DNA from: JASLDZ01 sp964242625
Lineage (GTDB): Bacteria > Pseudomonadota > Alphaproteobacteria > Caulobacterales > Caulobacteraceae
Assembly (NCBI GenBank): GCA_964242625.1
Contig: CAXTAO010000013.1
Coordinates: 1 to 64,000 of the forward strand
Reading direction: 5' to 3'
Length of the DNA stretch: 64,000 nt
Below the pieces are notes generated by a model. That model saw nothing but the letters and a program-made list of their open reading frames with translations. It was not told the DNA's origin and made no database searches. The number at the start of each line of letters is the position of its first letter. Positions within the stretch are counted from its first letter, which is position 1. Of this stretch, positions 53,707 to 63,590 are shown in pieces. A program made the position numbers and the translations under genes.

Positions 53707-54914
53707 GCGGCGGACGGCTGCTCACCGTGCAGGCGGCGCGCGCGCGGATGCTGGAGGGGCTCGTTCCCGGCCCCGCCGAGACGGTCGCGCTGGCCGACGC
53801 GGTCGGCCGCGTGCTGGCCGAGGCGGTCGTCGCCGTGCGCGACCAGCCCCCCTACGACGCCTCGGCCATGGACGGCTGGGCGGTGCGCGACGCCGACCTC
53901 GCGGACGGCGCCCCGCTGCGCGTGCAGGGCGAGAGCGCGGCGGGGCGGCCCTTCGCGGAGCCCCTCGAGCCGCGCGCGGCGGTGCGCGTCTTCACCGGCG
54001 CGGCCGTGCCCGCCGGCGCCGACCGGGTGGTCATCCAGGAGGAGGCGACCCGAGAGGGCGAGGTTGTGCGGCTCGCCCCCGCCCCGGGGTCCAGCGCGCA
54101 CGTGCGCCCCCGCGGCGGCGACTTCCGCGCGGGCGACGCGCTCCTGCCCGCCGGCGCGCGCGTCGACCCGTGGCGGCTGATGCTGGCCGCCTCCGCGGGT
54201 CGAGGCGAGCTGGCGGTCGCGCCCCGCCCGCGCCTCGCCATCCTCTCCACGGGCGAGGAGATCGTGCCCGCGGGCGCGCCGGCCGGGCCGCATCAGATCT
54301 TCGAGTCGAACGGCCCGGCGCTGGCGGCCCGCGCCGCCGCCTGGGGCGCGCGGGCGCAGAGGCTCGCGCCGGCGGGGGACGACGAGGCGGCCATCGCCGC
54401 GGCGGTCGAGGGCGTCGACTGCGACCTCCTCGTCACCGTCGGCGGGGCGTCTGTGGGCGACCACGACCTCGTCAAGCCCGCCCTGGCGCGGCTGGGGCTC
54501 GAGATCGCCGTGGAGAGCGTCGCGGTGCGCCCGGGCAAGCCGACCTGGTTCGGGCGCCTGGCCGACGGGCGGCGCGTCCTGGGGCTACCGGGCAACCCCG
54601 CGTCGGCGCTGGTCTGCGCCGAGCTGTTCCTCCGGCCGCTCGTCCTCACCTGGCAGGGGGCCGATCCCGCCTTCCCGCTCGCGCCCGTGCGGCTGGCGGA
54701 GCCCTTGCCCGCCACCGGCCCGCGCGAGCACTGGATGCGCGCGCGCCTGGAAACCGGGCCCGACGGCGTGCGTCGGGCGCACGTCTTCCCCGACCAGGAC
54801 TCCTCGCTCGTCGCCGTGTTCGCCGCCGCCGACGCCCTGGTGCGCCGCCCGGCGGGCGCGCCGCCGATGGCCGAAGGCGCGCTGGTGGAGGCGCTCGGGC
54901 TGGAGCGGCTGTAA
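53703..54914 (+). CDS. moeA: Molybdopterin molybdenumtransferase MoeA
   Basis: Inserts molybdate into adenylylated molybdopterin. The 403 residues have VRDQPPYDASAMDGWAVR, VFTGAAVPAGADRVVIQEEA, the nucleotide-binding LLVTVGGASVGDHDLVKPAL and VLGLPGNPASALVCAELFLR, and a C-terminal beta-barrel. GTG start. It is the last gene of the operon. Confidence 0.96.
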   Translation: MSGGRLLTVQAARARMLEGLVPGPAETVALADAVGRVLAEAVVAVRDQPPYDASAMDGWAVRDADLADGAPLRVQGESAAGRPFAEPLEPRAAVRVFTGAAVPAGADRVVIQEEATREGEVVRLAPAPGSSAHVRPRGGDFRAGDALLPAGARVDPWRLMLAASAGRGELAVAPRPRLAILSTGEEIVPAGAPAGPHQIFESNGPALAARAAAWGARAQRLAPAGDDEAAIAAAVEGVDCDLLVTVGGASVGDHDLVKPALARLGLEIAVESVAVRPGKPTWFGRLADGRRVLGLPGNPASALVCAELFLRPLVLTWQGADPAFPLAPVRLAEPLPATGPREHWMRARLETGPDGVRRAHVFPDQDSSLVAVFAAADALVRRPAGAPPMAEGALVEALGLERL

Positions 54915-54965
54915 GGTGGCGGCCTCCAGCTCCCGACTAGGAAAGGGCTACGGCTCGGCTCCGCC

Positions 54966-54994
54966 TTGACCCTCAGCCGCCCCTTCCGTATACG
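54966..54994 (+). promoter_or_regulatory. Probable sigma-70 promoter of rpmJ
   Basis: TTGACC (54,966-54,971), a 17-nt spacer and TATACG (54,989-54,994) lie about 95 bp upstream of rpmJ. The arrangement mirrors the rpsT promoter. Confidence 0.7.
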
Positions 54995-55088
54995 GCCGCC
55001 TCCCCCGAGGCGGGCGCGATCGCGCTCGCCGGAGGCATGCCGCCGTGGCGCGGCGGGCCCCCTCACACGCACGGTTCAGGTTCACGCC

Positions 55089-55214
55089 ATGAAGGTCCGC
55101 TCCTCGCTCAAGTCGCTGAAGAGCCGCCACAAGGATTGCAAGATCGTGCGCCGCAAGGGCCGCATCTACGTGATCAACAAGACCGACCCGCGCTTCAAGG
55201 CCAAGCAGGGCTGA
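55089..55214 (+). CDS. rpmJ: 50S ribosomal protein L36
   Basis: A 41-residue, strongly basic protein, MKVRSSLKSLKSRHKDCKIV followed by RRKGRIYVINKTDPRFKAKQ and G. It is the C-minus form, lacking the full zinc-binding Cys set (one Cys remains), as is usual in alphaproteobacteria. ATG start. It has its own promoter. Confidence 0.96.
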   Translation: MKVRSSLKSLKSRHKDCKIVRRKGRIYVINKTDPRFKAKQG

Positions 55215-55246
55215 GGCGCAGGGCGCTCTCGCGCGCCCTCCCGATC

Positions 55247-55870
55247 ATGGCTGATCTCCCCGTCGCCCGTCCGCGCGCGGTGCTGTTCGACGTCGGCAAC
55301 GTGATCGTCGACTGGGACCCGCGCCGGCTCTACCGCAAGATCTTCCGCACCGAGGCGGAGGTGGAAGGCTTCCTCTCCGCCGTGTGCACCATGGCGTGGC
55401 ACACCGAGCACGACCGCGGCCGCCCCTTCGCCGAGGGCGAGCGCCTCCTCCTCGCCGAGCACCCGCAACACGCCGACGCGATCCGCGCCTGGCGCGGGCG
55501 GTGGGACGAGATGTTCGCGGGCGCCATCGCCGAGACGGAGAGCGTCATGCGCGACCTCCATGCGCGGGGCGTGCCCATCCACGGCCTGACCAACATGTCG
55601 CCGGAGGTCTGGCCGGGGGTGCAGGCCATGAGCGACGTGTTCGCGCTCTTCGACACCGTGGTGGTCTCGGGCGACGAAGGGCTGGTCAAGCCGGACGCCG
55701 CGATCTTCGCGCGGGTGGTCGAGCGCACCGGCCTGCAGCCCGGCGAGATGGTGTTCGTCGACGACAACGCCGCCAACATCGACGCGGCGGCGGCGCTCGG
55801 CTTCGCCGTCCACAGGTTCGACGATCCCGCGGCGCTTCGCCCCGCCCTGGAGGGCTTCGGCCTGTTGTGA
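55247..55870 (+). CDS. HAD-family hydrolase (YihX-like)
   Basis: A 207-residue phosphatase-like protein. Motif I is LFDVGNVIVDWDP (nucleophilic Asp followed by the Gly-Asn-Val form), motif II lies in HGLTNMS, and motifs III-IV in GLVKPDAAIF and VFVDDNAANIDAA. A helical cap lies between. This pattern matches the YihX/2-haloacid-dehalogenase-like sugar phosphatases. ATG start, 32 bp after rpmJ. Substrate unknown. Confidence 0.9.
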   Translation: MADLPVARPRAVLFDVGNVIVDWDPRRLYRKIFRTEAEVEGFLSAVCTMAWHTEHDRGRPFAEGERLLLAEHPQHADAIRAWRGRWDEMFAGAIAETESVMRDLHARGVPIHGLTNMSPEVWPGVQAMSDVFALFDTVVVSGDEGLVKPDAAIFARVVERTGLQPGEMVFVDDNAANIDAAAALGFAVHRFDDPAALRPALEGFGLL

Positions 55871-55938
55871 GGCCCGCAGGCCCCCTCTAGGGTCCGCCGC
55901 TCCCCGCCCGACAGTCCCCTTCCCGGAGCCTCCGCGCC

Positions 55939-56226
55939 ATGGCCGACGACGCCTCCTTCTCCGCCCAGATGGCCGCGAACCCCGATGTGATGACCGCGTC
56001 GGCCCAGGGCCGGCTCAAGACCATCATCGAGCGCATCGAGCGGCTGGAGGTCGACAAGGCGGCGGTCGGCGAAGACCTCAAGGGCGTGTACGCCGAGGCC
56101 AAGGGCGAGGGCTTCGACGTCAAGGTGCTGCGCAAGGTCGTGCGCCTGCGCAAGACCGACAAGGTCAAGCGCGAGGAGGAGGAGGCGCTGATCGACCTCT
56201 ACCTCTCGGCCATCGGCGGGCTCTGA
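55939..56226 (+). CDS. gapR: GapR, DUF2312 nucleoid-associated protein
   Basis: A 95-residue helical DNA-binding protein. In Caulobacter GapR clamps overtwisted, AT-rich DNA ahead of the replication fork and aids topoisomerases. The DUF2312 block is clear: RLKTIIERIERLEVDKAAVG, LKGVYAEAKGEGFDVKVLRK and VVRLRKTDKVKREEEEALID. An 18-residue N-terminal lead precedes it. The ATG has GGAG about 12 nt before it. The stop codon overlaps a possible CTG start of the next gene. Confidence 0.95.
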   Translation: MADDASFSAQMAANPDVMTASAQGRLKTIIERIERLEVDKAAVGEDLKGVYAEAKGEGFDVKVLRKVVRLRKTDKVKREEEEALIDLYLSAIGGL

Positions 56227-56558
56227 AGGGCCCTCCACCTTCCCCCTATGCGGCGGCCCGCGAGGCCGCCCGGCGGCGCGCGCTCAACGCGCTGAAGCGC
56301 GCGCGCCGCTCAGCCGACAAGGCGGGGGTGGACCTCTCCGAGTGGGAGGGCGGCTTCCTCGATGACGTGGCGACGCGGGTGCGCGACCACGGCCGCGCCT
56401 TCGCCGACCCCGAGAAGGGCGCCCCCGGCCAGGCGCTCTCGGCGCTGCAGGCGCGCAAGCTGAAAGAGATCAGCGCCAAGGCCAAGGGCGAGGAGCGACC
56501 CCGGCCGCGGTGGGGGCGCCGGTCGAGGAGCGAGCCGCCCGCGGACGATGAAGGCTGA
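56223..56558 (+). CDS. Hypothetical protein downstream of gapR with unusual start
   Basis: The frame is open from inside gapR to the stop codon at 56558. From the CTG at 56223, which overlaps the gapR TGA, it gives 111 residues: an Ala/Arg-rich amphipathic part (YAAAREAARRRALNALKRAR) and an acidic-aromatic part (GVDLSEWEGGFLDDVATRVR), then GAPGQALSALQARKLKEISA. There is no ATG, GTG or TTG until the GTG at 56328, which would remove the first third although that region looks like a real basic helix. The function is unknown. It converges on pepF (10 bp). Confidence 0.6.
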   Translation: MKGPPPSPYAAAREAARRRALNALKRARRSADKAGVDLSEWEGGFLDDVATRVRDHGRAFADPEKGAPGQALSALQARKLKEISAKAKGEERPRPRWGRRSRSEPPADDEG

Positions 56559-56568
56559 CGCGCAGGCG

Positions 56569-58383
56569 TCAGCCCAGCGCTTCGAACTCGTCGACGAGCC
56601 GCTCCAGGCGGGCGACGCCCGCGGCCCAGAAGCTCTTCTCGCGGGGATCGAGGCCGAAGGGGGCCAGGGCCTCGACGTAGGTCTGCGTTCCGCCGGCGGC
56701 GAGCAGGCGTTCGTAGAGAGGTGCGAAGCCCTGCGGGTCGGCGCGCCGCGCCTCCATAAGCGCCGACACGAGAAGGTCGCCGAAAGCGTAGGCGTAGACG
56801 TAGAACGGCGCGTGCACGAAGTGGCTGACGTAGGCCCAGTAGGGCTCGTAGCCCGGGTTGAGCGTCACCGCCGGCCCGAGGCTCTCGCCTTGCACGTCGA
56901 GCCAGACGCGCGCCAGCCGGTCGGGCGCGACCTCGCCTTCGAGGCGCTCGGCGTGGAAGCGCGCCTCGAAGCGGTGGAAGGCGATCTGGCGCACGACGGT
57001 GTTCAGCCCGTCCTCGATCTTGCCGGCGAGGAGGGCGCGGCGCTCGAGCCCGCTCGCCTCGGCCAGGAGCCGCTCGAACACGAGGCCCTCGCCGAAGATC
57101 GAAGCAGTCTCGGCCAGCGTCAGCGGCGTGTCGGCCAGGAGCGTGCCCTGGGGCGCCGCCAGCGTCTGGTGCACCGCGTGGCCGAGTTCGTGAGCGAGGG
57201 TCAGGACGTCGCGCCGCTCGCCCATGTAGTTCATGAAGACGTAAGGGTGCTTGTTGGCCGTCACCGGGTGAGAGTAGGCCCCCGACGACTTGCCCGGGCG
57301 CGGCGGCGCGTCGATCCAGGGCTTGTCGAAGAACAGCCGCGCGGTGTCGGCGAACTTGGGGGCCAGCGCCTGGAAGCTCTCCAGCACCAGCGCCTGCGCC
57401 TCGCCCCAGGCGTAGCGACGCGGCGCGGCCTGGTCGAGCGGGGCGTTGCGGTCCCAGTAGTTGAGCGCGGGCAAGCCCAGCGCGCGCGCCTTGAGCGCGT
57501 AGTAGCGGTGCGAGGTGCGGGCGTAGCTCTCCACCACCGCGGCCTCCAGCGCGTCCACGCTCTCGGGGGCGACCTCGTTGGCGAGGTGGCGGGAGGCGGC
57601 GGGATCGGCGAACTTGCGCCAGCGATCCTCCACCCCTTTCTCGAACGCGACAGTGTTCAGCGCCAGCGCCTGGACGGGCGTGACCGCCTCCAGCGCCGAG
57701 GACAGCCCCTTGGCCGCGCGCTCGCGCACGGCGGGCTGGGGGTCGGAGAGGCGGTTCAGCGCCTCGGAGAGCGTCAGCCGCTCGGTCCGGCCGTCCTCGC
57801 CCTCCACCTCGGCGGAGAGGCGCGCCAGCGTCTCGTCGAACAGGCGCGACCAGTTGGCCACCGCCGGCGCGCGGTCCACCACCATGCGCTCCGCCTCGGG
57901 CGAGAGCTCGTGAGGGCGGAACAGGCGCACCCGGCGCAGCCAGGGCCGCCAGCGCGCGGCGGGCGCGTGCGCCTTGAGCGCGGCCTCGAGCTCCCACTCC
58001 TCCAGCGCGTTGAGCTCGAGGGTGAGCCACAGCGTGTCCGCCCCGATCGCGGCGCCCTTGGCGCGGATGTCGGCCTCGAACTTGGCGGCGGCCGCGTCGT
58101 CGCGGCGAGTGGAGGCGGCCATTGACGCGTAGGCGCCCGCCGCGCCCAGGAGGTCGGCGGCACGCTCGTACAGCCCGATCGCCTGGTCGATGCCCACACC
58201 CAGCCGCGCCGGCTCGCCGCGCGCGCCCACGAGCGCGCCCTTGAGCCGGCCGAGCTCGGCCACCGCGGTGCGCGCCGCCTCGAGATCGCGGGCGAGCGCG
58301 GGATCGTCCGGCCCGGCGTAGAGGTCGTCGAGCCGCCACTCGGGCAGGGCGGAGGCTTCGGCGATGGGCTGGTGGACGGTCAT
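56569..58383 (-). CDS. pepF: Oligoendopeptidase F (M3 family)
   Basis: A zinc metallopeptidase that cleaves short peptides in the cytoplasm, 604 residues. The zinc motif is LAHELGHAVHQTLA (HExxH) with the downstream Glu in TASIFGEGLVFERLL. The helical N-terminal half includes PEWRLDDLYAGPDDPALARD. FGDLLVSALMEARRADPQGF and AGGTQTYVEALAPFGLDP near the end are typical. ATG start. It is divergent from the TacA-like regulator gene. Confidence 0.95.
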   Translation of the reverse strand: MTVHQPIAEASALPEWRLDDLYAGPDDPALARDLEAARTAVAELGRLKGALVGARGEPARLGVGIDQAIGLYERAADLLGAAGAYASMAASTRRDDAAAAKFEADIRAKGAAIGADTLWLTLELNALEEWELEAALKAHAPAARWRPWLRRVRLFRPHELSPEAERMVVDRAPAVANWSRLFDETLARLSAEVEGEDGRTERLTLSEALNRLSDPQPAVRERAAKGLSSALEAVTPVQALALNTVAFEKGVEDRWRKFADPAASRHLANEVAPESVDALEAAVVESYARTSHRYYALKARALGLPALNYWDRNAPLDQAAPRRYAWGEAQALVLESFQALAPKFADTARLFFDKPWIDAPPRPGKSSGAYSHPVTANKHPYVFMNYMGERRDVLTLAHELGHAVHQTLAAPQGTLLADTPLTLAETASIFGEGLVFERLLAEASGLERRALLAGKIEDGLNTVVRQIAFHRFEARFHAERLEGEVAPDRLARVWLDVQGESLGPAVTLNPGYEPYWAYVSHFVHAPFYVYAYAFGDLLVSALMEARRADPQGFAPLYERLLAAGGTQTYVEALAPFGLDPREKSFWAAGVARLERLVDEFEALG

Positions 58384-58512
58384 GCGCGCCCGATATCGCC
58401 CGCCGCCCTGGACCGTTCAACGGCGCGAGACGCTCGGGCCGCGCTTTCTCCCCCGCGGGCCGACGCCGGAGGCAACCGCGCCTTTACCCGCGCGGCGTAA
58501 CGGTGCGCGGCC

Positions 58513-59949
<1,437 letters not shown>

Positions 59950-59997
59950 CGGCCCGCCGCTTGCTCTGTGTCCCTCCGGTGTTCCGGGAGGGGACGG

Positions 59998-61104
59998 ATG
60001 CGGCGGCCGGGCGAGGTGGAGGACGCGGAGGACGCGATCCTGATCGTGGGCGGCGGCATGGCGGGCTCGCTCCTGGCGCTGGCGCTCGGGCGCGCGGGGC
60101 GGCGAGCGGTGGTGTTCGATCCGCGGCGCGACCCGGCCCCCGTGTTCCGCAACGAGAAGCTAGGGCACGAGCAGATCGCCCTCCTGAAGAAGCTGGGCCT
60201 CCTCGACTGCTTCGAGGCCGCATGCTGGCCGCAGGGCGCCTACCCCGACGACGCACGGCCGCCGCTGTACGACTGCGGCGCGCCGCACCAGGAGTGGCTC
60301 CGCGCGGTGCGGGCCGCCTGGCCGGACACGGTGAGCTTCCGCGAGACGAGCGTTGAGCGCGCCGAGCTCGGCGCCGACAGCCAGGTCGTGCACGGGCGCA
60401 ACGGCTCGGCTGTTCGCGGCCGCCTCCTGGTGCTGGCCACCGGCCGCATGGCGACGTTGCGCGAGCAGCTGGGGCTCGAGCGGCGCGACCTCAGCGCGGG
60501 CCACTCGGTGTGCCTGGGCTTCAGCGTCGCGCGCGAGGCGTCGGTGCAGGCGCAGGTGCTCCCGCTGCCGTTCGGCACGGGGCTGGGCTATGTCAGCGTC
60601 TTCCCCATGCCCTACGAGACGCGTGTCAACGTCTTCAGCTACCGTCCGCTGTCGGATCCGTGGACGCGGCGCATGAGCGCCGACCCTCTGGGCGCCCTCG
60701 CAGAGGTCGCCCCCGAAGCCGTTCGCGCATGCGGCAGCGCGAAGGTCGTGCGCCGGTGCGAGGCGCGCGGCACCGACCTCTACGAGACGCGCAACCACAT
60801 CATGCCTGGGCTCGTGGTGATCGGCGACGCCTTCCACGCGCCCTGCCCCGCCTCCGGCACGGGCATGCTGCGCATCCTCAACGACATCGACGCCCTGACC
60901 GAGCGCTGCCTGCCGCGCTGGTTCGCCACGCCCGGCATGGAGACCGCCAAGGTGTCACGCTTCTACGCCGATCCCGCCAAGCGGCGCGTCGACGCGCTCA
61001 GCCTGCGTCGGTCACGCCTGGGCCGGCTCTCGGCCGTCGACGCCGGACCCTACTGGCGCGCACGGCGGGCTATCGCGGGCGTGAAGCGCGCGCTGGCGGG
61101 CTGA
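59998..61104 (+). CDS. FAD-dependent oxidoreductase/monooxygenase-like protein
   Basis: A 368-residue flavoprotein. The FAD motif is AILIVGGGMAGSLLALALGR, with VVFDPRRDPAPVFRNEKL and a late GD motif, GLVVIGDAFHAPCPASGTGM, followed by LRILNDIDAL, as in group A monooxygenases. GGGAGGGG lies 6 nt before the ATG at 59998. Its closest relatives probably act on aromatic or polyketide-like compounds or ubiquinone precursors; the substrate is unknown. It lies between the regulator and an ABC1-family kinase gene on the same strand. Confidence 0.82.
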   Translation: MRRPGEVEDAEDAILIVGGGMAGSLLALALGRAGRRAVVFDPRRDPAPVFRNEKLGHEQIALLKKLGLLDCFEAACWPQGAYPDDARPPLYDCGAPHQEWLRAVRAAWPDTVSFRETSVERAELGADSQVVHGRNGSAVRGRLLVLATGRMATLREQLGLERRDLSAGHSVCLGFSVAREASVQAQVLPLPFGTGLGYVSVFPMPYETRVNVFSYRPLSDPWTRRMSADPLGALAEVAPEAVRACGSAKVVRRCEARGTDLYETRNHIMPGLVVIGDAFHAPCPASGTGMLRILNDIDALTERCLPRWFATPGMETAKVSRFYADPAKRRVDALSLRRSRLGRLSAVDAGPYWRARRAIAGVKRALAG

Positions 61105-61178
61105 CGCCCGAACACGCGCTCCGGGAGCGCTCGGGGCGGGCGGGCGTTGGCGGCTCGGCCTCCCCATATCGCCCCCGC

Positions 61179-62534
61179 ATGACCGACCGCACCGACCTTG
61201 ATCCCGAGCGCGACCGCCTGTCCGGCCGGGTGCGCCGCTTCGCCCAGGTGGGGGCGGGGGTGGGGCGTGCGGGCGTGGCCTTCGGGGCCAACCGCCTGTT
61301 CGCCGGCGGCGACGCCGACGCGCGCAACGCCCGGGCGATCAAGGAGGCGCTGGGCGGGCTGAAGGGTCCGCTGATGAAGGCGGCGCAGATGTTCGCCACC
61401 GTGCCCGACCTCCTGCCGCCCGAGTTCGCCAAGGAATTGGCCGAGCTGCAGGCCAACGCTCCCGCCATGGGCCGCGGCTTCGTTCGCAGGCGGATGGCGG
61501 CCGAGCTCGGCCCCGACTGGGAGTCGCGCTTCCGCTCGTTCGACGGGGAGGCCGCCGCCGCCGCCAGCCTCGGCCAGGTGCACCGCGCCACCGCGCTCGA
61601 CGGGCGCGCGCTCGCGGTCAAGCTCCAGTACCCCGAGATGCAGTCGGCGGTGGAGAGCGATCTCGGCCAATTGCGCACGCTCATGGGGCTGATGAGCCGC
61701 ATGGAGCGCTCAATCGACGGCAGCCAGGCGCTCCAGGAGATCGGCGATCGGTTGCGCGAAGAGCTCGACTACGAACGCGAGGCGCGCGCCATGCGGCTCT
61801 ACAACCGCTTCTTCGCCGAGCGGCCCGACATTGTGACTCCCGAGCCGGTGGACGACCTCTGTACCCGCCGGCTCCTCACCATGACCTGGCTCGACGGCTC
61901 GGGCCTCCTCGGCTTCAAGGGCGAGAGCCTGGAGACGCGCAACCGCATCGCCACCCTCCTGTTCGACGCCTGGTGGCGGCCGATGACGCGCATCGGCGTG
62001 ATCCACGGCGACCCGCACCTCGGCAACTATTCGCTGACGCCGGGGGCCGAGCGGCTCAACCTCCTGGACTTCGGCTGCATCCGCATCTTCCCGCCGCGGT
62101 TCGTGGCGGGCGTCGTGCGGCTCTACCGCGCGCTCTCCGACGACGACCGCGACGGCCAGCGCGCCGCCTACGCCGCCTGGGGCTTCCCCGAACTCAGCGA
62201 GCCGCTCCTGGAGACGCTCAACATGTGGGCGCGCTTCATCTACGGCCCGATCCTCGACGACCGGGTGCGCACGGTGGCCGACGGCACGGCCCCCGGCGAG
62301 TACGGCCGGCGCGAGGCCTTCGCTGTGCGCCAGCGTCTCAAGGAGCAGGGGCCCGTCACCATCCCGCGCGAGTTCGTGTTCATGGACCGCGCGGCGATCG
62401 GCCTGGGCGCCGCCTTCCTGCACCTGGGCGCCGAGCTCAACTGGCGCCAGCTGTTCGAGGCCTCGCTGGAGGGATTCTCCGAGGAGGGCGTGACGCAGCG
62501 TCAGGGCGAGGCGCTGACGGCGGTGGGGCTCTAA
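61179..62534 (+). CDS. ABC1/UbiB-family atypical kinase
   Basis: A 451-residue protein-kinase-like ATPase of the COQ8/UbiB family. The KxGQ region is GPLMKAAQMFATVPDLLPPE, the Ala-rich loop AAAASLGQVHRAT, the invariant Lys AVKLQYPEM, the catalytic loop GVIHGDPHLGNYSL and the metal motif LLDFGCIRIF. Unlike UbiB of E. coli it lacks obvious C-terminal membrane helices, so it may act in lipid or quinone homeostasis as a soluble member. ATG start. Confidence 0.9.
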   Translation: MTDRTDLDPERDRLSGRVRRFAQVGAGVGRAGVAFGANRLFAGGDADARNARAIKEALGGLKGPLMKAAQMFATVPDLLPPEFAKELAELQANAPAMGRGFVRRRMAAELGPDWESRFRSFDGEAAAAASLGQVHRATALDGRALAVKLQYPEMQSAVESDLGQLRTLMGLMSRMERSIDGSQALQEIGDRLREELDYEREARAMRLYNRFFAERPDIVTPEPVDDLCTRRLLTMTWLDGSGLLGFKGESLETRNRIATLLFDAWWRPMTRIGVIHGDPHLGNYSLTPGAERLNLLDFGCIRIFPPRFVAGVVRLYRALSDDDRDGQRAAYAAWGFPELSEPLLETLNMWARFIYGPILDDRVRTVADGTAPGEYGRREAFAVRQRLKEQGPVTIPREFVFMDRAAIGLGAAFLHLGAELNWRQLFEASLEGFSEEGVTQRQGEALTAVGL

Positions 62535-62576
62535 CGCCTTCCTTGCCGCCGCGTCAGCCGCGATAGCCTTCCGTCC

Positions 62577-63530
62577 ATGGCCGACGCCGACCGCCCGACC
62601 GCGCCCTTCCTCCTGGCTGAACTGGAGGGAGCGCGGCCGCCCGCCCCCGCCTGGTTCGACGCCGCGCTCGCCGACGCGCCGGAGCGTATTCCGCTGGAGG
62701 TGGACGGCGCCGAGCTGGAACTCCTCGCCTGGGGGCCGCGCGGGGCTGAAGGCCTCCTCCTGCTACACGGGGCGGGCGCGCATGCGGGCTGGTGGAGCTT
62801 CCTGGCACCCCTGTTCGCCCAAGAGGGTCGGCGCGTGGCGGCGCTCACCTGGTCGGGCATGGGCGCGTCCGACTGGCGTCCCCGCTACGGCTTCGACGTC
62901 TTCGCCGCCGAGGCGGTCGCCGCGGCCGAGGCGGCGAGCCTGTTCGAGGGCGCCCGCGCGCCCGACGTGGTGGCGCATTCCTTCGGCGGGGCCGTGGCGA
63001 CGCACCTCGCCGCCAGCGAAGAGGGCGCGAGGTTCGGCCGGGTGATCTTGGCCGACGTGGGCGTGCGCCCGCCCGGCAAGCGCTGGCGCGGGCCGCCGCC
63101 GCGCTCCAATCCCAACCGCGTGTACCCGACGCAGGCCGCGGCGCTGGCCCGCTTCCGCCTCGCCCCCGCCCAGGATTGCGCGAACCTCTACGCCGTCGAC
63201 CACATCGCCCGCGGCGGCCTCCGAGAAGTCGAGGGCGGCTGGGCCTGGGGCTTCGATCCCTTCCTGTGGGACCGGCTCGACCGCGCGAGTCGCCCGCTCA
63301 GCCAGGAGGACGAACTCGCCCGCGCCCGCTCGCCGCTGGCCTTCGTCTACGGCGAGCGCTCGGCGCTGATGGACGCCGAGGCCGTGGCCTACACCCGCGC
63401 CTACGCGGCGCCCGGCACGCCCTTCATCGCCGTGCCCGACGCCGCCCACCACCTCATGCTGGACCAGCCGATAGCCTTCAGCGCGGCGGTGCGCGCGCTT
63501 CTCGCCGGACGGGCGCTCACCCCGGCTTAA
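62577..63530 (+). CDS. Alpha/beta hydrolase
   Basis: A 317-residue hydrolase. The oxyanion segment is LLLHGAGAHAGWWSF, the nucleophile elbow is VVAHSFGGAVATHLA, the acid lies near FVYGERSALMDAEA, and the catalytic His is in PDAAHHLMLDQP. A lid domain of about 80 residues separates the acid strand from the core. ATG start. It is 42 bp downstream of the ABC1-like gene on the same strand. Substrate unknown. Confidence 0.9.
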   Translation: MADADRPTAPFLLAELEGARPPAPAWFDAALADAPERIPLEVDGAELELLAWGPRGAEGLLLLHGAGAHAGWWSFLAPLFAQEGRRVAALTWSGMGASDWRPRYGFDVFAAEAVAAAEAASLFEGARAPDVVAHSFGGAVATHLAASEEGARFGRVILADVGVRPPGKRWRGPPPRSNPNRVYPTQAAALARFRLAPAQDCANLYAVDHIARGGLREVEGGWAWGFDPFLWDRLDRASRPLSQEDELARARSPLAFVYGERSALMDAEAVAYTRAYAAPGTPFIAVPDAAHHLMLDQPIAFSAAVRALLAGRALTPA

Positions 63531-63590
63531 GCATTCCCCGCCACCATCGCGGCCGACCCTCCCCGGATCGCCAGCGGACCCGCCAGCCTC

